11,409 nucleotides of DNA from an uncultured Clostridia bacterium (GTDB taxonomy: Bacteria; Bacillota; Clostridia; Christensenellales; UBA1242), in NCBI GenBank assembly GCA_934749845.1, contig CAKVHQ010000019.1, forward strand, positions 1 through 11,409, given 5' to 3'. Each line of letters begins with the position of its first letter. The first letter of the stretch is position 1. A program made the translations under genes and the position numbers. Below the pieces are notes generated by a model. It worked only from the letters and a program-made list of their open reading frames with translations. It ran no database searches and was not told the origin of the DNA. Shown one piece after another: positions 5,907 to 11,391 of the stretch.

Positions 5907-7705
5907 GAAACAGAACGCCAAATTAAAGTTAAAAGAACATTGTTGTTTTCAACAATTTCCCAATTATTATTTCGAAATCTTAAATAATAAGTGTGAGAAA
6001 CAACGCCTAACGAATTTTTAACAACAAATTTATAATTGTTATCAGGGCCCAATCTTACATTTTTATGTAAATTCGAATTTTTTGTAAATGTTGTTGGTAA
6101 TTCAAAATCAATTAAATAACCATTATCAACAATTATATAAGAACCACTATAATAAAAACGGCCATAAGAAGGATCAACATAAATAGCATACAATGTAACA
6201 TTTTCATTAACAATATAATCACTTATAGGATTTACTTTATCAACGGACCAGCCAGTAACACGAACATCAAGACCATTTTGTGAATAAATAAATGGGTTCC
6301 ATGAATTTATCACATAGCCTTTTTCATATGTATTTTTAGTATAAACATAATCACCAACCATAAATGTAACATCATATTTATAAGTTATATCAGCAACAAA
6401 AAGCGTATCAGCAACAATTTTATAAGTGCCTAAATCAACAATCGTGCCGTTAACAGACCAACCATTGAATATTTTATATTCAGAACTTTCAACACTTACA
6501 GCCGAAGCAAAATTACCATTTCTGATAACTTGTGTTGAAATTGAATTATCTTCATACATGAATGTAACAGTGTGCAATTTGGTAAATACAGCAAAATATG
6601 TTGTATTTTCGGTAACTTGTTTATTTTCTATATCAGAAATAATATCGACACCATTCAAAGACCAACCATCAAATTCATAACCATTTTTTGTTGGCACAGT
6701 AGGGAGAGTTGCAGTTGCATTTTTTTCAATGATTTGAGAATTATAAATTGCGTCATCAATTTTGAATTTTACATCAAATTTATAAGTTATATCAGCAACA
6801 ATTTTTGTATTTGTGCTTATTGTATAACTATTTAAATCGATAAACTCACCATTGACTTTCCAACCATTAAAAATCACATAATCTGTACTTGTCGGAGAAA
6901 CCACCGAGAGTTTAGATCCTTTATTAACAATTTGAATATTATAAACACTTCCATCAAATTCAAAAGTTGCTACAACTTGCTCACCGTTTTCCAAACTAGC
7001 AATATAGCTTTCATAATAATTGATGCTTTCTTGTAAATCATCAATTTTTTTGTTAAGTGCGTTTATTTGGCTTCTTGAGTTTTGTGAAAGTAATGTCATT
7101 TCACTTATTTGAGAATTAAGGTTTGCAATTTGTGTATTTAAACTCGTAATAGTAGCAACATTCATGTCATTTGATGTTTGCAATTGAGAAACAGTATTTT
7201 GCAAAGTTGTGATTTGATTGTTTAAAGATGCAATTTGTGCGCTTTTATCTTCACTACTATTGGTAAGATTTTTCACTTGTTTTTGTAAATCAGCAATTTG
7301 ATCATTTAAACTAGCAATAGTTGCTTCATTACTTGTTTTTATAGTTGTAAGATTATCAACTTGTGATTGTAAATTTGTTTTTTGCTTTTCAATATTTTGA
7401 ATTTGTGCTTCATAGTCTGTTTTAGTTTTTGTGAGCATAGTGATTTCATCATTCAATGTGTTAACTTGAATATAATATTCGTCAACTAAACTCTTATAAT
7501 ATTTAACTTGACCAGTTAATTCATCTTCGGTTTTACAGCCGTCTTCATAGCCTTTGTCATAGCTTTCCTGCAATTCTTCTTGGGTGTAATATTTACTATT
7601 ATCAACAGTTCCTTTTATAGCAGGCCAAAAACAATATAACAATATTGCTGTTAGACCCACAAACAATACGGAAACTATACTAATTATAGTTGCTTTTAAC
7701 TTCAT
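5903..7705 (-). CDS. Anchored coiled-coil protein with InlB-like repeats; candidate tip adhesin
   Basis: This 600-aa protein has an N-terminal hydrophobic segment (about 5-30, a membrane anchor or uncleaved signal), then a coiled coil over about 60-240. Five blocks repeat at an exact 28-residue period from residues 100, 128, 156, 184 and 212 (for example ATIASLNDQIADLQ). Four beta-repeats of the InlB B-repeat/Flg_new type follow (about 244-309, 310-376, 377-442, 443-509), the second with the classic PTKNGYEFDGW. Repeats 1 and 3 share FNGW.VNG and VADITYK.DV, suggesting duplication of a pair. A unique C-terminal domain (510-600) has no membrane span. GGGGGTG lies 10 nt upstream of the ATG. Its place just before the ATPase is that of the Ff tip and receptor-binding genes. 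Confidence 0.85.
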   Translation of the reverse strand: MKLKATIISIVSVLFVGLTAILLYCFWPAIKGTVDNSKYYTQEELQESYDKGYEDGCKTEDELTGQVKYYKSLVDEYYIQVNTLNDEITMLTKTKTDYEAQIQNIEKQKTNLQSQVDNLTTIKTSNEATIASLNDQIADLQKQVKNLTNSSEDKSAQIASLNNQITTLQNTVSQLQTSNDMNVATITSLNTQIANLNSQISEMTLLSQNSRSQINALNKKIDDLQESINYYESYIASLENGEQVVATFEFDGSVYNIQIVNKGSKLSVVSPTSTDYVIFNGWKVNGEFIDLNSYTISTNTKIVADITYKFDVKFKIDDAIYNSQIIEKNATATLPTVPTKNGYEFDGWSLNGVDIISDIENKQVTENTTYFAVFTKLHTVTFMYEDNSISTQVIRNGNFASAVSVESSEYKIFNGWSVNGTIVDLGTYKIVADTLFVADITYKYDVTFMVGDYVYTKNTYEKGYVINSWNPFIYSQNGLDVRVTGWSVDKVNPISDYIVNENVTLYAIYVDPSYGRFYYSGSYIIVDNGYLIDFELPTTFTKNSNLHKNVRLGPDNNYKFVVKNSLGVVSHTYYLRFRNNNWEIVENNNVLLTLIWRSVS

Positions 7706-7711
7706 TAAAAA

Positions 7712-8224
7712 TTACACCCCCTTTGAGAACACTTGCAACACAGCTCCATTTATTTCCATATATGCATTTAAATAAGAAACTGCATTTTCAGTGTTAGTTA
7801 TTGTAGTAGTTACTTTTGTTGCACTTGCCAAATATTCAATCATAAAATGAATATTGGCAGTTGTAATTTCATCACCATTTAAATCATAGAATTTTAATGA
7901 TAAATCACCATTTATACGACCTGCTGTTTGCACAACATTATTAAGTGGTTGTCCATTAAAGAATAATGTAAACTCTTGTTTAGTGCCATCAAAATTTTGA
8001 GCACCAAAAGTAGAAATATCTTTGTAAGAGTTATAATCATCAGTGTCGAAGTTGATAGAACCAAAATCAAATTTTGAAAATTCTTCATAATCACCGTGAG
8101 TTTGATAGCTTATAACACTACCATATTCACCGCTCTTAACACTGAATAAATCAACCAATTCAATGGTACAAAAAGAACCAACAATAATTAAGACAAAGCA
8201 AATTATATATGAATACCATTTCAT
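7712..8224 (-). CDS. Membrane-anchored extracellular protein, probable minor virion protein
   Basis: This 170-aa protein begins with one hydrophobic segment (YSYIICFVLIIVGSFCTI, about 4-21), followed by an acidic, Asp/Ser/Asn-rich exported domain with alternating beta-like sequence and no second span. Its ATG overlaps the stop of the 421-aa gene as TAATG, with GGGGGTGG just upstream, and it ends 6 nt before the ATG of the 600-aa gene, whose ribosome binding site lies inside this gene's end. The three proteins are therefore made in a coupled series. I do not recognise the family. A structural role at the filament end, comparable by position to a minor coat protein, is inferred. Confidence 0.75.
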   Translation of the reverse strand: MKWYSYIICFVLIIVGSFCTIELVDLFSVKSGEYGSVISYQTHGDYEEFSKFDFGSINFDTDDYNSYKDISTFGAQNFDGTKQEFTLFFNGQPLNNVVQTAGRINGDLSLKFYDLNGDEITTANIHFMIEYLASATKVTTTITNTENAVSYLNAYMEINGAVLQVFSKGV

Positions 8225-9489
8225 TAAAGAACCACCCCCGAATTGGTATTAACAAGTTTTATGTTCGTCAAATGAATATTGGCACTTGTTAAGCCAGTGT
8301 CTTTCAAAGAGCCAACCATAAGTCTAAAATCTCTTTGTGTAGAACTTGTGATTGTCAAAGAATTAACTTTTATACCGTTCAAAGCATAATAATCAAAACC
8401 AAGAACATTCACTTCTAAATTAGATACATTAAAGGTGATGTTGATTTCTACATCTTCATAATCTTTTATTTCGTTAATAAGAGATGTAGGAAGAACATAA
8501 TAGAAGCCATTATCAACTTGACTATATCTTGCTTCAAATTGTTGCTCTGACAACTCAAATGTTGTGGTTGCTTTCCAATAATCAACATTATCAGTTAAAC
8601 CAGTAATGTTATAATTGCTATCACCAGCAACAGAATTAAAGATTGATTGTTTATACCAAACCATACCACGATTGTCAAAGTGAGTAGACATTGTAAAATA
8701 ACTGTTAATTAAACTATTTGATGTGTTACCGCCAACAGGTTCACCTTTAAATTGACCACTCTCATTGTCATATTCGTAAACATGCAAAAAGTCGCCTAAA
8801 TCAATAAGAGAGATGACACCATCACCGGTTCCGTTGGAGCAAGATTTAATAATTTGTTTAATCTTTAACAACAAATCTTCAAATGTATAATTATATGTTT
8901 TTGTTTCTGTTGTTCTAAAATTTGTACCTTCAAACAACAAGTTAAGCCCCATCAAACCAACAGTTCTAAAAATTTTCCAACCATCAGTATGCGATTTTTG
9001 AACAGTGTATTGACCATCAAGAGCAACACCATAAGTATCACCGTCAATATCAATAACCATTTTGTCGCCATATTTGTATATATGACCAGTTTCAAATGAT
9101 GTATTATCAAAACTGTCATAATACCAAACATTGCTTTTTTCTTTTGTGGTAGGGTTTGTATATTGAACTATATGTCCATCTTTATCCCAAACCATTTGGA
9201 AGCCACGAGCATAAATACCTTGTTTAGCAACACCGCTGTAAGCATTAACTCTAAATTCAACAACTTCAAAACCAGTTCCATTTTTGTTAGAATAATAATT
9301 AGCTTCTAGAACGGGTTTTTCTTCACCAGTCATTGGGTCAGTAACAGTTGTTGCATAAGTTGAAGAAATTGCAGATGGCATTTTATCTTTACCAAGTGTA
9401 TTAAAATACAACAACAAACAAGACATAGCAGTAGCAACAGCTGTAATAAAAATCAATACACCATTTGCAATTTTTTTTGCTATTTCCAT
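8224..9489 (-). CDS. Large membrane-anchored extracellular protein, probable virion tip component
   Basis: This 421-aa protein has an N-terminal hydrophobic segment (VLIFITAVATAMSCLLLYF, about 11-29), then a long Asn/Thr/Tyr-rich exported region that looks mainly beta. A distinctive helical insertion lies at about 203-240 (TFEDLLLKIKQIIKSC, then GDGVISLIDLGDFLHVYEYD). The C-terminal third resembles a beta-sandwich (ITFNVSNLEVNVLGFDYY) and lacks a C-terminal span. AAAGGAG lies 5 nt from the ATG. It is the first gene after the strong terminator, so it should be expressed below the coat genes, fitting a low-copy virion end protein. No family is recognised. Confidence 0.8.
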   Translation of the reverse strand: MEIAKKIANGVLIFITAVATAMSCLLLYFNTLGKDKMPSAISSTYATTVTDPMTGEEKPVLEANYYSNKNGTGFEVVEFRVNAYSGVAKQGIYARGFQMVWDKDGHIVQYTNPTTKEKSNVWYYDSFDNTSFETGHIYKYGDKMVIDIDGDTYGVALDGQYTVQKSHTDGWKIFRTVGLMGLNLLFEGTNFRTTETKTYNYTFEDLLLKIKQIIKSCSNGTGDGVISLIDLGDFLHVYEYDNESGQFKGEPVGGNTSNSLINSYFTMSTHFDNRGMVWYKQSIFNSVAGDSNYNITGLTDNVDYWKATTTFELSEQQFEARYSQVDNGFYYVLPTSLINEIKDYEDVEINITFNVSNLEVNVLGFDYYALNGIKVNSLTITSSTQRDFRLMVGSLKDTGLTSANIHLTNIKLVNTNSGVVL

Positions 9490-9519
9490 ATTTTCTCCTT
9501 TAAATATTTTTTAAAAAAT

Positions 9520-9554
9520 AAAAAGCACTATAACGATCAGATATAGTGCTTTTT
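9520..9554. terminator. Strong bidirectional terminator after the coat-like genes
   Basis: AAAAAGCACTATA (9520-9532) pairs perfectly with TATAGTGCTTTTT (9542-9554) around a 9-nt loop, giving 13 bp with U-tracts in both directions. In the minus-strand direction it directly follows the 53-aa gene and precedes the 421-aa gene, so most transcripts should stop here and only read-through reaches the tip and ATPase genes. Ff phages have an equivalent central terminator after gene VIII. Confidence 0.88.
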
Positions 9555-9559
9555 TTCTA

Positions 9560-9721
9560 TTACACAATACCATTCCAATGAAAAATATTTAATATTTTCG
9601 CCAGCCATTCAAAAAACTTGCTGATGTAATAAAATATTTTAGATAGAATGGATAAGGGAAATGTTCCGAATAACACTACTAAAACAACAATTAAAACTAT
9701 TAGTAATATTTTCTTCGTCAT
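9560..9721 (-). CDS. 53-aa single-span membrane protein, candidate coat protein
   Basis: This short ORF encodes 53 aa: MTKK, one strongly hydrophobic segment (ILLIVLIVVLVVLFGTF, 5-21), then an aromatic amphipathic stretch (SKIFYYISKFFEWLAKIL, about 27-44) and a short tail. AGGAG lies 6 nt before the ATG and the gene begins 12 nt after the stop of the 67-aa gene, so the two are one unit. The terminator stem starts 5 nt after its stop. Size, hydrophobic core and position fit a filamentous phage coat protein, major or minor (VII/IX-like). Length below usual gene-finding cutoffs makes it easy to miss. Function rests on context, not sequence similarity. Confidence 0.75.
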   Translation of the reverse strand: MTKKILLIVLIVVLVVLFGTFPLSILSKIFYYISKFFEWLAKILNIFHWNGIV

Positions 9722-9733
9722 AGAACACTCCTA

Positions 9734-9937
9734 TTAAGCAATAAATTTTGCTGAAACTGTTTCAGCAATTTCTTTTGTGGCATCAATTGCAGGTTTTGAA
9801 TTTCCAAACCATTGAGCAATTTGTTCACCAAAAGTGATACCATTAACGGCACAGCCAATACCAACTGCAATTGAAAAAATTGCAACTGCACAAACCATAC
9901 CCAAAAGCACTAGCATAATATTTTTAAAAATGTTCAA
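9734..9937 (-). CDS. 67-aa single-span membrane protein, candidate major coat protein
   Basis: The 67-aa product has Lys5 near its start, a long Ala/Val/Ile/Gly-rich span (about 7-36), and an amphipathic C-terminal helix (GEQIAQWFGNSKPAIDATKE, then IAETVSAKF). It begins with TTG (9937-9935), supported by AGGAG 8 nt upstream; the ATG at codon 8 has no suitable site. Small size, Ala-rich hydrophobic core, high-expression position just before the 53-aa gene and terminator, and location after a small soluble protein all match a gene VIII equivalent. Alternatives are a holin-like or phage membrane protein. No cleavage site is obvious. Confidence 0.8.
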   Translation of the reverse strand: MNIFKNIMLVLLGMVCAVAIFSIAVGIGCAVNGITFGEQIAQWFGNSKPAIDATKEIAETVSAKFIA

Positions 9938-9952
9938 TCTATTTTCTCCTTA

Positions 9953-10267
9953 TTATTTATTTTCTTTAGAACATACTGAAACAGGTTTTGGTCCAAAGTT
10001 TGAAAGTTCATATCTAACTTCAACAGCACTACCATAATGCACTTTGTCATAGGTTTCTTTGTCTGTCTTGTATTCCAAAACTGTTGAGTTCAAAAAACCT
10101 GCATCTTTTGAAACTTCTTCACCAGATACGCATTTAAGAATATATCTATCAGGTTGTGCAGGAACTACACGACCATCAGAAGACTTAAATTCATCTGTTG
10201 CTTCCTTAAAGATTTTTTCAAGCACAATTCCATTTTCTTTAATCATTCTTTTTACATTATTTGCCAT
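9953..10267 (-). CDS. 104-aa soluble protein, candidate ssDNA-binding protein (gene V position)
   Basis: This 104-aa protein has no signal or membrane span. After a short helical start (VKRMIKENGIVLEKIFKEA), it reads as a series of beta strands (RYILKCVSG, STVLEYKTDK, SAVEVRYELSNFG) with aromatic and basic residues, as expected for a small OB-like fold. AAGGAG lies 10 nt upstream of the ATG and the stop is 15 nt before the coat-like gene. In Ff phages the ssDNA-binding gene V lies directly before the small coat genes, so that role is proposed. This is inferred from position and shape only; no signature motif is present. Confidence 0.75.
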   Translation of the reverse strand: MANNVKRMIKENGIVLEKIFKEATDEFKSSDGRVVPAQPDRYILKCVSGEEVSKDAGFLNSTVLEYKTDKETYDKVHYGSAVEVRYELSNFGPKPVSVCSKENK

Positions 10268-10522
10268 TTTTATATTTCTCCTTAAAATTTATTTTTTCTT
10301 TATATTGGCTATTTTTGTGATTGGCTTTAAAGACTACCAATTATGTGCCTACTACCTTAATTCATAGGTTGCTTACAGTCTTATTAAGTTGTAATTGCGG
10401 TGAAGAACACCAAATTAAATTTGGTGACGACATCGACACTTTTTCACTTTATTTTGAATTATGACAAGGCTCATTAGACCGTAATGTAAAAGTGAAAAAC
10501 TCATTTTTTTTGTTGTAAAGGG
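10268..10522. other. Non-coding region with inverted repeats; second origin candidate
   Basis: No credible gene is present. CACCAAAT/ATTTGGTG (10408-10415 with 10419-10426) forms a tight 8-bp hairpin with a TAA loop. TTTTTCACTTT (10440-10450) pairs with AAAGTGAAAAA (10489-10499) around a 38-nt loop. A weaker AAGACT/AGTCTT pair (10330-10335 with 10377-10382) lies to the left. The region separates the two upstream small genes from the coat operon and must include the leader, and probably a minus-strand promoter, for the 104-aa gene. No consensus minus-strand promoter could be picked out. Confidence 0.6.
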
Positions 10523-10551
10523 TTGACATTTATATTTAGAAAGAATATAAT
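10523..10551 (+). promoter_or_regulatory. Perfect consensus promoter for a small plus-strand RNA
   Basis: TTGACA (10523-10528), exactly 17 bp, then TATAAT (10546-10551) is an exact match to the sigma-A/sigma-70 consensus. It faces away from all phage genes in the array. Transcription would start near 10557-10559, at the base of a stem that ends in a terminator about 65 nt later. Confidence 0.85.
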
Positions 10552-10557
10552 GCTATT

Positions 10558-10628
10558 AAGAAATTCAATTAGTCATTAAGTTGACTTCTTGTGGTAACAC
10601 AGCTAGGGTATTGAATTTCTTTTTTTTA
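10558..10628 (+). ncRNA. Structured small RNA of about 70 nt, opposing strand, self-terminated
   Basis: The predicted transcript folds on itself. A 12-bp perfect closing stem pairs 10558-10569 (AAGAAATTCAAT) with 10610-10621 (ATTGAATTTCTT). Inside are AGTCA/TGACT (10571-10575 with 10582-10586) around TTAAGT, and TTGTG/CACAG with a GTAA (GNRA) tetraloop (10589-10602, last pair a G-U wobble), then a single-stranded CTAGGGT. A T-run follows the closing stem, so the same stem serves as the terminator. Because phage virions normally carry the mRNA-sense strand, an RNA of this polarity is complementary to it. It could prime complementary-strand synthesis, or act as an antisense regulator of the leader of the 104-aa gene. 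No known RNA family is recognised. Confidence 0.75.
10610..10628 (+). terminator. Terminator arm and U-tract of the small RNA
   Basis: The 3' arm of the 12-bp stem (10610-10621) runs into an uninterrupted T-run through 10627. On the minus strand the opposite arm is followed by TTAATAGC, which is not a U-tract, so termination is expected only in the plus direction. The stop codon of the 106-aa gene lies inside this T-run. Confidence 0.75.
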
Positions 10629-10946
10629 TTTATAAAATTTTTTATTATATTTTTTAATTTGAGCTCTCAACTTTTTGGGGGCTTTTCCTTTCTTATCTCC
10701 AAACTGATTTACATTTTGCCAAAAAGGTGGACTTATTCTATTATGTTTTACATTATCTGGTAAAGATGGTTCTAAATCTAAACTCTCGACACCATTAACA
10801 TATTTTGAATGGGTCTTTGTATTTGCTTTAAACTTATGTCCCTTTCTAGCAGTTATTATTGCTTCATGTGGATAACCAAAACGATTTAAATGTTCTGGAT
10901 TTAGGTCATCCCTTATTTCATTTTTTTGTAAATATTTTTTACTCAA
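10626..10946 (-). CDS. Hypothetical 106-aa basic protein
   Basis: This soluble protein is rich in Lys, Asn and His, without membrane segments. A central motif (HEAIITARKGHKFKANTKTH, about 27-46) is followed by ISPPFWQNVNQFG (about 71-83) and a basic tail (KLRAQIKKYNKKFYK). Proteins of this appearance occur, in my recollection, in accessory DNA of gut Bacillota, but I know of no function. It starts with TTG (10946-10944), with AGGGAG 8 nt upstream. It follows the 66-aa gene by 18 nt, forming a two-gene unit at the right end of the element. A DNA-binding or antitoxin/toxin-like role is conceivable but unsupported. Confidence 0.75.
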   Translation of the reverse strand: MSKKYLQKNEIRDDLNPEHLNRFGYPHEAIITARKGHKFKANTKTHSKYVNGVESLDLEPSLPDNVKHNRISPPFWQNVNQFGDKKGKAPKKLRAQIKKYNKKFYK

Positions 10947-10964
10947 AAATATAACTCCCTAGCT

Positions 10965-11165
10965 CTAATATAGTGGTTTTGTATTGTTTGCTGTTTTGCC
11001 AGTGCAACCATTTTTATAACTAGCAAAAACTCTTGTATTTGGGTTTTTCAAACCACGATTGATTTTACCCAAATTGTAAGCCAATTTTTCGAGTTCTGAA
11101 TAAGAACTCTTTTTTCTTTTTCTAGGCTTATTTTTGCCATAAAATTTTCCGTTACGATATGCCAA
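10965..11165 (-). CDS. Hypothetical 66-aa basic protein, first gene of the array
   Basis: The 66-aa product begins MAYRNGKFYGKNKPRKRKK, is strongly basic at its N-terminus, and continues with a helical segment (YSELEKLAYNLGKINRGLKN) and a Ser/Asn/Lys-rich end (NTRVFASYKNGCTGK). The TTG at 11165 was chosen because AAGGGGGTG lies 6 nt upstream; the GTG at 11174 in the same frame is part of that ribosome binding site. The style resembles small conserved proteins of Bacillota mobile elements that I cannot name further. Being first in the array, it may be regulatory or DNA-binding. Confidence 0.7.
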   Translation of the reverse strand: MAYRNGKFYGKNKPRKRKKSSYSELEKLAYNLGKINRGLKNPNTRVFASYKNGCTGKTANNTKPLY

Positions 11166-11332
11166 TAAATTCACCCCCTTATAAAAAATTCGCGTAATGA
11201 AATAATCACTACACGACAGCTTTTTAAATTAAAATTTACATTTCATTTGCGAATAAATGGAGAATTTGTGTTTCTAAATTATTTGTTCGTGTGTTGATTT
11301 ATTTTCATTAACACACTTATTGTAAAATAACA
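11166..11332 (-). promoter_or_regulatory. Right-end leader region with hairpins upstream of the first phage gene
   Basis: No gene is seen. CGTGTAGTGA and TCATTACGCG of the minus-strand RNA (genomic 11191-11200 with 11206-11215) pair over ten positions, using two G-U wobbles that become C-A mismatches on the other strand, so folding favours the minus-strand transcript. Further right, GTGTGTT/AACACAC (11289-11295 with 11310-11316) forms a second stem extended by three pairs. A promoter for the two small basic genes should lie here, but no clear consensus was found. Confidence 0.45.
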
Positions 11333-11358
11333 GTTTCATAAAATATTTTTTAAAAGAA
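11333..11358. repeat. Candidate attR: right copy of 26-bp direct repeat, weakly dif-like
   Basis: Identical over 26 bases to 115-140. Read on the minus strand it gives TTCTTTTAAAA, AATATT, TTATGAAACTG. The last arm differs by one base from the left copy just outside the identical core, as expected if one flank is host and the other phage. A strong plus-strand promoter begins 4 bases past it. Confidence 0.6.
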
Positions 11359-11362
11359 AGTG

Positions 11363-11391
11363 TTGACAAATGTGCGTTTTGGTTGTATTAT
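11363..11391 (+). promoter_or_regulatory. Strong promoter reading out of the window, probably host
   Basis: TTGACA (11363-11368), 17 bp, TATTAT (11386-11391) is a near-consensus plus-strand promoter. It lies outside the right repeat, so under the prophage model it belongs to the chromosome and drives whatever lies beyond the window. The A/T-rich repeat immediately upstream could act as an UP element. Confidence 0.7.

Larger units (their letters stand above)
115..11358. mobile_element. Inovirus-type (filamentous phage) prophage, apparently complete
   Basis: A perfect 26-bp direct repeat brackets a co-oriented minus-strand array holding an HUH rolling-circle Rep, a Zot-like ATPase, tiny single-span membrane proteins followed by a terminator, and three anchored extracellular proteins. 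This combination and order is the hallmark of Inoviridae-type phages (gene II, V, VIII, III and I equivalents). No secretin, large terminase, capsid or tail gene is seen, and no tyrosine or serine integrase. The Rep plus Zot pairing separates it from a simple rolling-circle plasmid. The boundaries rest only on the repeat, and the leftmost part (transposase and plus-strand gene) may be later cargo. Confidence 0.8.

Noticed and set aside
10415..10504. 29-codon minus-strand ORF in the gap before the 104-aa gene
   Set aside because: It has no ribosome binding site, overlaps the inverted repeats, and its translation has no recognisable features.
11166..11174. GTG at 11174 as start of the first phage gene
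   Set aside because: The GTG is part of the AAGGGGGTG ribosome binding site; the in-frame TTG at 11165 is correctly spaced from it.
115..11358. Simple rolling-circle plasmid
   Set aside because: Rep alone would allow it, but the Zot-like ATPase, coat-like proteins with a following terminator and the anchored surface proteins indicate a filamentous phage. No mobilisation relaxase or resistance gene is present.
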